Assembly (NCBI GenBank): GCA_022705425.1
Contig: JAKJEM010000001.1
Span: 168,253 to 201,871 of the forward strand
DNA: 33,619 bases
Origin: Planctomycetota bacterium
Lineage (GTDB): Bacteria > Planctomycetota > Brocadiia > CAIUPP01
Direction: 5' to 3'
Below, piece after piece: positions 14,992 through 22,332 of the stretch. Each line of letters begins with the position of its first letter. Within the stretch, counting starts at the first letter, position 1. A program made the position numbers and the translations under genes. The notes beneath the pieces were generated by a model. That model saw only the letters and a program-made list of their open reading frames with translations. It ran no database searches and was not told the origin of the DNA.

Positions 14992-17254
14992 CCTCCTGGC
15001 CGGCCTTGCTCAAGCGGACATCGCGTCCGGCCACGCAGAGCCGCAACGGGGCGGGGCCCGGCGATTCGAGAAGCACGCGCGTCTTGCCGCCGCGCAACTC
15101 GACGCGAAGCGTGCCGCCGCGGTAGCACAGGCGGAAGCGCATCGCCTTCCACGCCGCCGGGAGATGGGGGCCGAGGTGGAGACGCCCGTCGCCCTGCCAC
15201 AGTCCGGCGAACCCCATGACGGCGGCTTGCCAGGCGCCGCCCAGGTTCGCGAAGTGCAGTCCGCTGATCGTGTTGAGCTGGATGTCGGCCAGGTCGAGAT
15301 AGGCGCAATCGCGGAAGTAGCGGTAGGCCTCGGCGCGCATCCCGAGGCGGGCGGCCATGACCGCGTGCGGGCTGTAGCTGAGGGAGCTGTCGTGGGCGGT
15401 GCGGGGTTCGTAGAAGGCGTAGGCGCGTCGCATCTGGCGCGGGGTGAACTTCCACGGGAGCAGGTTCATCAGCGTCACCACGTCGGACTGCTTGGTGATC
15501 TGATAGAGGGCCATGGCCTCGTAGGGCAGCGTGCCGTCAATCACACGCCGGGCGTCGGGCTTGCCGCGCTTCATGTCGAAGGGGACGCGATGGAGATACA
15601 TGTCGTCTTCGACAAAGAGGTCGCGCCCGCGGTCGTAGCACAGCACCAGTCCCTCCGCCAGTGCTCGCCAGGCGGCAGGTTCGGTTTCGCGAAAGCCCAG
15701 GCGCGCCGCCAGGCGCTTCCAGGCCGCCGGCGAACGCCGCCGCATGAGGGCGACGGCCTCCTCCGCGTAGCGCAGATTCTCTCCGGCCATCATGTTCGTG
15801 AAGAGGTTGTTGTTGACGATGACGTCGTACTCGTTGGGGCCGCGGACGGCCAGGATGTTCCAGGTGCGCCGCAGGGGGTCGTAATGGCTCCGGCTCTTCC
15901 AGAAGCGCGCCGTCTCGATCAGGATTTCCACCCCGTATCGGAAGAGGAACTCGTCGTCTGCGGTGGCCTCCCAGTACTGGCGCAGGGCGTAGGCGATGTC
16001 GGCCACGATGTGAATGGCGTAGTAGGCGCCGACGCCCATCTCCGTTTCCTCGACGCCGTCATCGCCCGATTTCCAGGCGTACATGGCCCCGTCGAACCAG
16101 AGGTCGCGGGCGTGGCGGCGGGCCTCCGGCAGTGTGCGGTGGCGGAAGCGCAGCATGGAGGCCGTGGCGGCGGGGCGGGTGAAGGTGAAGAAGGGGAGCT
16201 TGAAGATTTCGTTGTCCCAGAAGACGCTGCCTTCGTGCATCTCGCCGCTGAGGCCGCGCGCGCCGAGGCTGACACGGCTGTCGTGCTCGGGGCAGGCTTG
16301 GAGGAGCTGGAAGAGGTTGAAGCGCAGGGCGCGCTGGTCGTCGTCGGGGCCTTCGAGTTCAATGTCGCACGCGCGCCAGGTCTCCGCCCAGCGGCGTTCG
16401 TGGGCGGCGCGAAGGCCCTCGTAGTCCCCGGCGCGGCGCAGCGTCCGGCGCGCGCGAGCCATCGGGTCGGCCCCGTCGCGCGAGGTGTAGAAGGCGGCCA
16501 GCCGGGTCAGGCGGGCTGTCTTTGCCGCCGCCAGGCGGAAGCAGAAGCGCCGCGCGGCGAGGTCCGTCGTCGCGGCGTCGGCGCCGCGGAGGGGGCCGGC
16601 GGGCGTTTCGAGCACGGCGCGTTGCGCCTCCGCCAGCCGGACGCCCTTGGGCAGCGTGTCCACCACGGTCTCGATTTCATCGGGCCCGGCGCGCAGCGTC
16701 CGCAGGTGACGGCGTCCGGGCTGGATGGGCCGCGGGCTGGTGGTGACCCTGTTCAGTTGCGTCACGCGCGCGTCAATCCCGACCAGGAGTTCGATCTCCA
16801 CGTCGCGGTCGAGGGCCTCGATCTCGATGCGCTGCCCGGCGAGGTGGAGGTCGTCCACGCTGAGGAATCGCTCGAAGCGGACGCGCACGCGCGCGCCGTC
16901 CGAACCGGTCCAGGTGAAGCGGCGATCGAGGACTCCCCGGCGCATGTCGAGAACGCGCCGATAGCCCGCCATACGCTTCGGGCGGCAGAGCAGCGCCTCG
17001 CCGTTCACGCGGAGGGACACCCAGAAGAAGTTGGGGGTGTTGACGAGCTCGCGGTGCATGCCCTTCCAGGCCTTGAGCGCCCCGCGCCCGAAGACGCCGG
17101 CGACATAGATGCCGCCGAGGGCCTCGACGTCTTCCTGTTCCTCCTCGAAGAAGCCGCGGCATCCGAGGTAACCGTTGCCGAGCGTGAAGAGGGCATCCGT
17201 GCCGCGCCGGCGATTGAAACGGCAGGGCTGCTCGATCAGCGTCCAGGTGTCCAA
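14975..17254 (-). CDS. GH65-family glycoside phosphorylase/hydrolase
   Basis: 759 residues, the standard GH65 size. The N-terminal beta-sandwich carries LFTLGNGYLGCRG (22-34). The (alpha/alpha)6 barrel carries EGSVFWDNEIFKLPFF (341-356), the catalytic acid in RGPNEYD (E475, usually GPDEYH), KQSDVV (587-592) and DSSLSYSP (621-628), the phosphate-binding region in known members. Family members split kojibiose, nigerose, maltose, trehalose or glucosyl-rhamnose with inversion, giving beta-glucose 1-phosphate. A few are hydrolases. The start is a TTG at 17254 with GGAG eight bases upstream; no in-frame ATG fits the conserved N-terminus. The gap after the uridylyltransferase gene is 40 bp, so it is probably third in that operon. 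Confidence 0.88.
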   Translation of the reverse strand: MDTWTLIEQPCRFNRRRGTDALFTLGNGYLGCRGFFEEEQEDVEALGGIYVAGVFGRGALKAWKGMHRELVNTPNFFWVSLRVNGEALLCRPKRMAGYRRVLDMRRGVLDRRFTWTGSDGARVRVRFERFLSVDDLHLAGQRIEIEALDRDVEIELLVGIDARVTQLNRVTTSPRPIQPGRRHLRTLRAGPDEIETVVDTLPKGVRLAEAQRAVLETPAGPLRGADAATTDLAARRFCFRLAAAKTARLTRLAAFYTSRDGADPMARARRTLRRAGDYEGLRAAHERRWAETWRACDIELEGPDDDQRALRFNLFQLLQACPEHDSRVSLGARGLSGEMHEGSVFWDNEIFKLPFFTFTRPAATASMLRFRHRTLPEARRHARDLWFDGAMYAWKSGDDGVEETEMGVGAYYAIHIVADIAYALRQYWEATADDEFLFRYGVEILIETARFWKSRSHYDPLRRTWNILAVRGPNEYDVIVNNNLFTNMMAGENLRYAEEAVALMRRRSPAAWKRLAARLGFRETEPAAWRALAEGLVLCYDRGRDLFVEDDMYLHRVPFDMKRGKPDARRVIDGTLPYEAMALYQITKQSDVVTLMNLLPWKFTPRQMRRAYAFYEPRTAHDSSLSYSPHAVMAARLGMRAEAYRYFRDCAYLDLADIQLNTISGLHFANLGGAWQAAVMGFAGLWQGDGRLHLGPHLPAAWKAMRFRLCYRGGTLRVELRGGKTRVLLESPGPAPLRLCVAGRDVRLSKAGQEVTTPA

Positions 17255-17294
17255 GGGGATGGCTCCGGGAAGCGGGGCGACGGCGCGGGGGCCG

Positions 17295-18161
17295 TCAGAG
17301 TTCGCGCGCCACGGCCTTGACGAAGGCCGCCAGGTCCTTGCGCATGTCCTCGCGCTGAAGGCCGAAGAGGATGTTGGTCTTGATGAAGTCCACCTTGTTC
17401 CCGATGTCGTGGCGGCGCCCGTCGAATCGCAGGCCGTACATGGCGCGCTTGGCCGCCATCAGGCGCATGGCGTCGGTGAGCTGAATCTCGCCGTTCTTCC
17501 CCGGTTTCGTGCGTCGGAGGTGGTCGAAGACCTCGGCGGTGAAGACGTAGCGTCCGGCGATCGCCAGGTTGGACGGCGCCTTGCTGGGGGCGGGTTTTTC
17601 CACGAAGTCGCTGATAAGGTACTGTCCCCCGTTGATCGGCTTGCCGTTGATGACGCCGTAGCGGCTGACGCGGCTCATCTCGACCTCCTCGAGGGCGACG
17701 ACCGGCTCCTGGTAGCGGTTGTACACCTCGATCAACTGGCGCGTGACGGGGGTCTTCGACTCGATGATCGTGTCGCCCAGGAGGACGGCGAAGGGCTCCT
17801 GGCCGACGTGCTCGCGCGCGTGGAGGACGGCGTCGCCGAGGCCGCGCAACTCCTTCTGCCAGACGAAATGGATGTTCGCCATGCTGGAGATGGCGCGAAT
17901 GGTCTTGAGCTCGTGGAGGCGGCCCTTCTCTTCGAGCTCGCGCTCAAGCTCGAAGCTGCGGTCGAAGTGCTCCTCGATGGCGCGTTTGGCCTTGCCGATG
18001 ACCATCAGGATATCTCGCACGCCGGAGCGCACCGCTTCCTCGACGACGTACTGGATCGTCGGCTTGTCCACGACGGGGAGCATTTCCTTGGGCTGCGACT
18101 TGGTGGCGGGGAGGAATCGCGTTCCGAATCCGGCCGCCGGGATTACCGCTTTGCGTACCAT
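17295..18161 (-). CDS. galU: GalU-type UTP--sugar-1-phosphate uridylyltransferase
   Basis: 288 residues, normal GalU length. The nucleotide-binding loop is AAGFGTRFLPATK (9-21) followed by PKEMLPV. A central LLGDTII stretch, FVEKP and GRYVF follow in the order typical of UTP-glucose-1-phosphate uridylyltransferases. The ATG at 18161 has AGGGAG upstream. The gene directly follows a glucuronokinase, so the protein may accept glucuronate 1-phosphate as well as, or instead of, glucose 1-phosphate. That specificity is inference. A TACAAT -10-like box lies in the 73-bp gap. Confidence 0.88.
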   Translation of the reverse strand: MVRKAVIPAAGFGTRFLPATKSQPKEMLPVVDKPTIQYVVEEAVRSGVRDILMVIGKAKRAIEEHFDRSFELERELEEKGRLHELKTIRAISSMANIHFVWQKELRGLGDAVLHAREHVGQEPFAVLLGDTIIESKTPVTRQLIEVYNRYQEPVVALEEVEMSRVSRYGVINGKPINGGQYLISDFVEKPAPSKAPSNLAIAGRYVFTAEVFDHLRRTKPGKNGEIQLTDAMRLMAAKRAMYGLRFDGRRHDIGNKVDFIKTNILFGLQREDMRKDLAAFVKAVAREL

Positions 18162-18200
18162 GCCTGTCTCCCTGTGGGTGTGCGGAAGCGCGTCGTCGGA

Positions 18201-18206
18201 ATTGTA
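18201..18206 (-). promoter_or_regulatory. Possible -10 box of the uridylyltransferase gene
   Basis: Minus-strand CTACAATTCCG contains TACAAT at 18201-18206. It matches the CTA-AAT-CCG form seen at other starts in this window but has no clear -35. Confidence 0.3.
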
Positions 18207-18234
18207 GTCTCGGGCGCGGCGAAAGAAAAGGGGG

Positions 18235-19230
18235 TCAGCGCAGGACGGGCTTGAGGACCTGGACCCCCATCGGCTTGAGCGTCGCTTCGAGGCGGCGGTA
18301 CGTCCCTTCGTCCTCATACGTTCCCACAATGGCCCCGCCCGAGCCGGTGAACTTGGCGCTGGCCCCCGCGGCGCGCGCGGCCTCGACCATGGCGATGTTC
18401 CGCGGCGACAAGCGGCAGAGGAGGCGTCGCCGGTCGAAGTTCGCGTCGAGCAGGGGGCCGATCTTCCCGCTCTCGCCCCGGAGGAGGAGATCCTTCACCC
18501 GGTCGGTCAAATCCGCCCAGAAGCGCATGGCCTCCAGCACGGCCGGCTCTCCCTTGTTGTAGCGCTCGCGCAGATCCCCGTGAAAGACCTCCGATCCTTC
18601 GGAAAGGGTCGTGTCAAAGGCGATATAGACCGGCGGCAGCAGCGCCAGGTCCATCGGCTCGTATCGTCCGTGGCCGTGCCGCTTCATGTACTCCTTGTCG
18701 AAGTCCATATACACCATTCCCTCGTACGTCTGGACGACGCGATCCTGCAGGCCGGCGGAGATGAGAAGCTCGTCCTTCTCCACGGCCAGGATGAGGTTGG
18801 GCATCATCTCGCGCGGGATGGACACGTCGTAGAAACGGCACAGGGCGCGCAGGCAGGCGGTGATGATGGCGCTGCTGCCGGCCATGCCGACGTGGCGGGG
18901 AATGTCCGACTGATAGCGCAGCGTGAAGTTCCGGTCGTGCAGCGCGATGCCGTTGAGGCGGCAGTAATCGTGGAACTTGCACACCGTGGCCTTGAGCAGG
19001 CGGATTCCGCCGTAATAGCCGAACTGGCGGACGTCGGCGGCCAGGTGGCCGATGCTCTCGTAGTGCGACAGGTCGCGCCGGGCCGGCTGGATTTCCAACT
19101 CCGGCGTCTCCCAGAGCAGGACCTCGGCGAAGAAGTTCTTGAAGAGAAAGGAGATGGTCTTGCCGTGGTACCCGTCGGAGGGATTGCCGACGAGGCCCGC
19201 GCGCGGATGAGACCGTTCCCGGATGATCAT
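18235..19230 (-). CDS. GHMP-family sugar kinase, glucuronokinase-like
   Basis: 331 residues from the ATG at 19230 (GGAAAGGA upstream). It has the three GHMP motifs: LVGNPSDGYHGKT (13-25), the ATP loop VGMAGSSAII (114-123) and FTGSGGAIVG (294-303). The first motif, the block GLQDRVVQTYEGMVYMDF (160-177) and the following KEYMKRHGHG are strikingly like plant glucuronokinase, which phosphorylates D-glucuronate at C1. Galactokinase and mevalonate kinase lack this wording. The next gene is a sugar-1-phosphate uridylyltransferase, the enzyme that acts after glucuronokinase in plants, so the pair would turn free glucuronate into UDP-glucuronate. Assigned from recalled motifs, so a related sugar substrate remains possible. 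Confidence 0.75.
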   Translation of the reverse strand: MIIRERSHPRAGLVGNPSDGYHGKTISFLFKNFFAEVLLWETPELEIQPARRDLSHYESIGHLAADVRQFGYYGGIRLLKATVCKFHDYCRLNGIALHDRNFTLRYQSDIPRHVGMAGSSAIITACLRALCRFYDVSIPREMMPNLILAVEKDELLISAGLQDRVVQTYEGMVYMDFDKEYMKRHGHGRYEPMDLALLPPVYIAFDTTLSEGSEVFHGDLRERYNKGEPAVLEAMRFWADLTDRVKDLLLRGESGKIGPLLDANFDRRRLLCRLSPRNIAMVEAARAAGASAKFTGSGGAIVGTYEDEGTYRRLEATLKPMGVQVLKPVLR

Positions 19231-19268
19231 GGCTGTCCTTTCCTGCCCTCGGCCCAGGGCGATCACAT

Positions 19269-19292
19269 CTCCCGGACGCCGGGAGTATAGCA
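19269..19292 (-). promoter_or_regulatory. Extended -10 and adjacent palindrome before the glucuronokinase operon
   Basis: Minus-strand TGC-TATACT (19284-19292) lacks a good -35. A perfect 7-bp inverted repeat (19269-19275 with 19279-19285, loop ACG) overlaps the end of the -10 and the predicted start point, where a repressor site or 5' leader stem would sit. Confidence 0.4.
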
Positions 19293-19380
19293 GGAAGATG
19301 CTGAGGATTGCGACTCACGCGCCCGGCGGCCGGCGCCTTCTTCGCCCGCCGTGGCCCGTACCCGGAACGCGGAAAGCGGC

Positions 19381-19409
19381 TTTCCTTTTCGCGCTGAAGT
19401 CACTAGAAT
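19381..19409 (+). promoter_or_regulatory. Possible promoter for the aldolase/URO-D pair
   Basis: TAGAAT at 19404-19409, within CTAGAATCCG, with a weak TTTCCT 17 bp upstream. It lies 61 bp before the start at 19470. The rest of 19293-19469 shows only a small GGAAAG/CTTTCC hairpin. Confidence 0.35.
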
Positions 19410-19469
19410 CCGCAAAGGAGGGTGCTTGACCGCTGCTGCGTGGGTTGCCTGTGGGAGGAAGGACCGGAC

Positions 19470-20249
19470 ATGCCGATTGACAAGTTACGCGAAGGCCGCG
19501 CCATCAGCGGCACGATGGTGCGCCTGGCGAAGACCCCCGTCGTCGGCCTCATGGCGCGCGCGGCGGGAATGGACTTCATTATGCTGGACCTGGAGCACGG
19601 GGCCTATTCCTTCGAGACGGTGTGGGACCTGGCGGGACCCTCGCGGGCGGCGGGCCTGGACGTCTTCGTGCGCGTGCCCGAGCTCAGTCGCGGCAACGTC
19701 TCGCGCGCGCTGGATTGCGGCTGCGCGGGCGTGATGGTGCCCATGACCGAGACGGTCGAACAGGCACGCGCCTTTGCCGCGTGGGCCAAGTATCCCCCCA
19801 TCGGCGGGAGCGGCCTCTCCTCGAACGGCCCCCACACCGGTTGCCGGCGCTGGTCCGATGTGGCCGCGGGCATGGCGGAGGCGAACCGGATGACCCTGGC
19901 CATTGCCCAGATCGAAACGGCCCTGGCCATTCAGAACATTGACGCCATCGCCGCCACGCCCGGCATTGACGTCCTGCTCATCGGCCCGAACGATCTGGCT
20001 CTGTCCCTCGGCAACCCCGGAGATATCCGTTCCGCGGAACAGATGCAGGCCATCCGGCGGGTGGCGGAGGCCGCCCGCCGTCACGGCAAGGTCTTCGGGA
20101 TGCACGCCGCCCCCGAGTACATGGAAGCGTGGATCGGTGAAGGGCTGCGTTTCATCATGAACGGCATTGACATGGGCATGCTCGACGCGGGTTTCCAGGC
20201 CGCGCAGAAGCAGAACCAGGCCCTGATGAACAAGATCGGAACGGCATGA
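19470..20249 (+). CDS. HpcH/HpaI-family class II aldolase (copy 2)
   Basis: 259 residues from the ATG at 19470, preceded by GGAGGAAGGA. All canonical positions are present: LDLEHG with H43, VRVPE with R68, AQIET with E149, and IGPNDLALSLG with D175. It is therefore a regular member, metal-dependent and pyruvate-forming, of the 2-keto-3-deoxy-acid aldolases (HpaI, GarL, YfaU). The stop overlaps the next start (ATGA, 20246-20249). It is clearly not a recent duplicate of the 3229-4008 copy: overall similarity is limited to the motifs. Likely substrates are keto-deoxy sugar acids from uronate breakdown, by context. Confidence 0.9.
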   Translation: MPIDKLREGRAISGTMVRLAKTPVVGLMARAAGMDFIMLDLEHGAYSFETVWDLAGPSRAAGLDVFVRVPELSRGNVSRALDCGCAGVMVPMTETVEQARAFAAWAKYPPIGGSGLSSNGPHTGCRRWSDVAAGMAEANRMTLAIAQIETALAIQNIDAIAATPGIDVLLIGPNDLALSLGNPGDIRSAEQMQAIRRVAEAARRHGKVFGMHAAPEYMEAWIGEGLRFIMNGIDMGMLDAGFQAAQKQNQALMNKIGTA

Positions 20250-21238
20250 CCTCTCGCGAGATTATCCGTCGGCACCTCGATTTCGCCGCGCCCGAGCGCA
20301 TCGGTCTGAACTTCGGCGGCGGACGCGCCAATGATTTCATCTCCTGCGGCCTGGGGCCCTCGGCCACGTACACCCGGCGCGAGTGGGTCGAGGGCGGCTT
20401 CCGCTACTACGACGACGAATGGGGGAACCGCTGGTACGCCGTCGTCGGCAAGAGCCGCGGGGGCGAGATTCATACCCCCGCCCTGAAGGACTGGGCGCAG
20501 TTGAAGGATCTGCGCATTCCGGATTTCGCCGCGCCGGAGCGCTTCCAGAAGGCGCGCGAGGTTTTTGCCGCCGCGGGCGACCGCTATCGCCTGGCCGGGT
20601 TGCCCGGCTTTCCCTTTGCCATCTGCCGTTACCTGCGCAAGATGGAAATCTACTTCCAGGACCTTGTTCTGGAGCGCCGGAACGTGGATGAGCTGCACGA
20701 GCGCGTGACCACGCTGCTTGAACAGGTGATCCGCGGCTACAGCAACACCGGGGCGGACGGAATTACCTTCTGCGAGGACTGGGGCACACAGGAGCGGTTA
20801 CTGGTCAGCCCGGCGATGTGGCGGGAGATCTTCAAGCCCCTCTATCGGCGTCTGTGCCGTGCGGCGCGCGAGAGCGGACTGCACGTCCTGATGCACTCCT
20901 GCGGCTACAACCGCGCCATCCTCGAAGACCTGGCGGAAGTCGGCGTGAACGCCTTCCAGTTCGATCAGCCGGAATTGTACGGCCTGGAGGAGCTTGCGGG
21001 TGTGCTCCAGCGCGCGCGCGTCGTGTTGTGGTCGCCGGTGGACATCCAGAAGATTCTGCCGACGGGGAATCGGGAGTTGATCGAATCGCGCGCTCGCGAA
21101 ATGGTCCGGCTATTCCACGGCCCTCGCGGCGGGCTGATCGTGAAGAACTACGGCGACCTGCCGGGCATTGGCGTCCAGCCGGAATGGGACCAGTGGGCCT
21201 ACGAGGCCTTCCTGCGCCACCAGGGCGGCGTTCGATAG
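20246..21238 (+). CDS. URO-D-superfamily protein (MtaA/CmuA-like)
   Basis: 330 residues with the uroporphyrinogen-decarboxylase barrel layout: a short N-terminal REIIRRHLDFAAPERIGL, GADGITFCEDWGTQERLLVSP (169-189) and VLMHSCGYN (214-222). HxCG is the zinc/thiol-binding motif of the corrinoid methyltransferase branch. The heme-pathway enzyme would need the N-terminal arginine motif, which I do not see, so heme synthesis is unlikely. Many paralogues of this family occur in sugar-catabolic clusters with unknown reactions. Translational coupling to an aldolase (ATGA) suggests a shared pathway. Confidence 0.8.
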   Translation: MTSREIIRRHLDFAAPERIGLNFGGGRANDFISCGLGPSATYTRREWVEGGFRYYDDEWGNRWYAVVGKSRGGEIHTPALKDWAQLKDLRIPDFAAPERFQKAREVFAAAGDRYRLAGLPGFPFAICRYLRKMEIYFQDLVLERRNVDELHERVTTLLEQVIRGYSNTGADGITFCEDWGTQERLLVSPAMWREIFKPLYRRLCRAARESGLHVLMHSCGYNRAILEDLAEVGVNAFQFDQPELYGLEELAGVLQRARVVLWSPVDIQKILPTGNRELIESRAREMVRLFHGPRGGLIVKNYGDLPGIGVQPEWDQWAYEAFLRHQGGVR

Positions 21239-21254
21239 CGTCCGCGCCGCCGGC

Positions 21255-22322
21255 CTACCGATAGAGCCACTCCAGGGGCAGAATCCCCGCCTTCAGGTGC
21301 AGCAGGTTCCGCTGCCGTCTGACGAGTTGACCCTCCTCGACCGCCTCCGTCCACGTCCCCAGGTAGTAGGTCAGCAGGGCCTCCCGGTCTCCCAGGAAGT
21401 TGACGCTGGTGTAGCAGTAGGCGTGCAGACGGTCGGGCTCCACGTCCCCCACGACGCGCCAGACGGCGCCGTCGTCGGACGACAACGCCGCCGTCAAGGG
21501 CGAGCGCGTCATGCACCAGTGCTCCGGCGGACGCGAGGCATCGTTGAAGAGGCACAGCAGATCGCCCCTTCCCGGCAGGCGCTTGATGGACGCCGGGGCG
21601 CAGGGCGCCTTGAGCCCCATGTCGCTCCAGGGGCCGAAACTCTCCGCGCCGTCGCTTGAGTAGCAGCGGTGGATGACGCCGAGGTCCGAGCGGCACCACA
21701 TCATCACCCGTCCGTCGCGCAGTTCGATGACTCCGGGCTCCTGCGCGCCGGTCTTCGACTCCGGCAGGAAGGGGTGCAGCGCCGTCAAGCGCCAGTCGCG
21801 TCCCCCGTTATCGCTGTAGAAGATGCGGTCGCCCTTGTTCGAGAGACCCGGCATGTGCGTGGCGGCCGGCATGAGGATTCTGCCGCCGCGGAGCTGCACG
21901 AGACGGTCGTTGTTGACGACGTAGTAGGCGTCGGAGACAAGCGTGGCCGGCTGCGCTTCGGACCACGTTCGGCCCTCGTCGGCGCTGCGCCGCAGGAAGG
22001 GCGTGCATCGCGCCCGCGAGCTATCCTTGCGAAGGAAGGCCATCAGGATATCGCCTTCGGCGAGGCGCAGCAGGCTGACGGACATCACGTTGCGCCCGCC
22101 GACATTGGGCTGGACGAGATGCTTCTCCCCCCACGTCCGGCCCCGGTCGCTCGACAGGAGCCCCTGCAGCGTCGCCATGGCATCATCGCCGCCGCCGTAG
22201 AACTCGCCGTAGATCAGCAGCAGCCGTCCATCGGCCAGTTCGATCACGGCCCCTTCGCCATTGCGGGGGTTGCCCTCCACCGACGGGCAGAGGATGCGTT
22301 CGTAGCTCAGCGCGCCCGGCAT
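21255..22322 (-). CDS. BNR-repeat/sialidase-like six-bladed propeller protein
   Basis: 355 residues with repeated Asp-box (S-x-D-x-G-x-x-W) turns: SSDRGRTW (57-64), SADEGRTW (113-120), SDNGGRDW (170-177), a degenerate SSDGAESF (about 222-229) and SSDDGAVW further on. This is the exo-alpha-sialidase/neuraminidase propeller. The N-terminal NPRNGEGAVIELADGRLLLIYGEF matches the first blade. No signal peptide is present, unlike most sialidases, so it probably works in the cytoplasm. Sialic acid need not be the substrate, because many such proteins act on other glycans. The ATG at 22322 has GAGGGAA upstream and lies 10 bp after the neighbour's stop, so the pair is one operon. Confidence 0.82.
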   Translation of the reverse strand: MPGALSYERILCPSVEGNPRNGEGAVIELADGRLLLIYGEFYGGGDDAMATLQGLLSSDRGRTWGEKHLVQPNVGGRNVMSVSLLRLAEGDILMAFLRKDSSRARCTPFLRRSADEGRTWSEAQPATLVSDAYYVVNNDRLVQLRGGRILMPAATHMPGLSNKGDRIFYSDNGGRDWRLTALHPFLPESKTGAQEPGVIELRDGRVMMWCRSDLGVIHRCYSSDGAESFGPWSDMGLKAPCAPASIKRLPGRGDLLCLFNDASRPPEHWCMTRSPLTAALSSDDGAVWRVVGDVEPDRLHAYCYTSVNFLGDREALLTYYLGTWTEAVEEGQLVRRQRNLLHLKAGILPLEWLYR

Positions 22323-22332
22323 GATGGTTCCC

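Noticed and set aside
14909..17320. Open frame of 803 codons opposite the GH65 gene
   Set aside because: It is an antisense shadow. The GH65 motifs in the other strand fix the true frame.
19371..19385. GGAAAG/CTTTCC hairpin followed by TTTT as a terminator
   Set aside because: It would act on the plus strand, where no gene lies upstream, and it sits just before a candidate promoter. Kept only as a possible leader structure.
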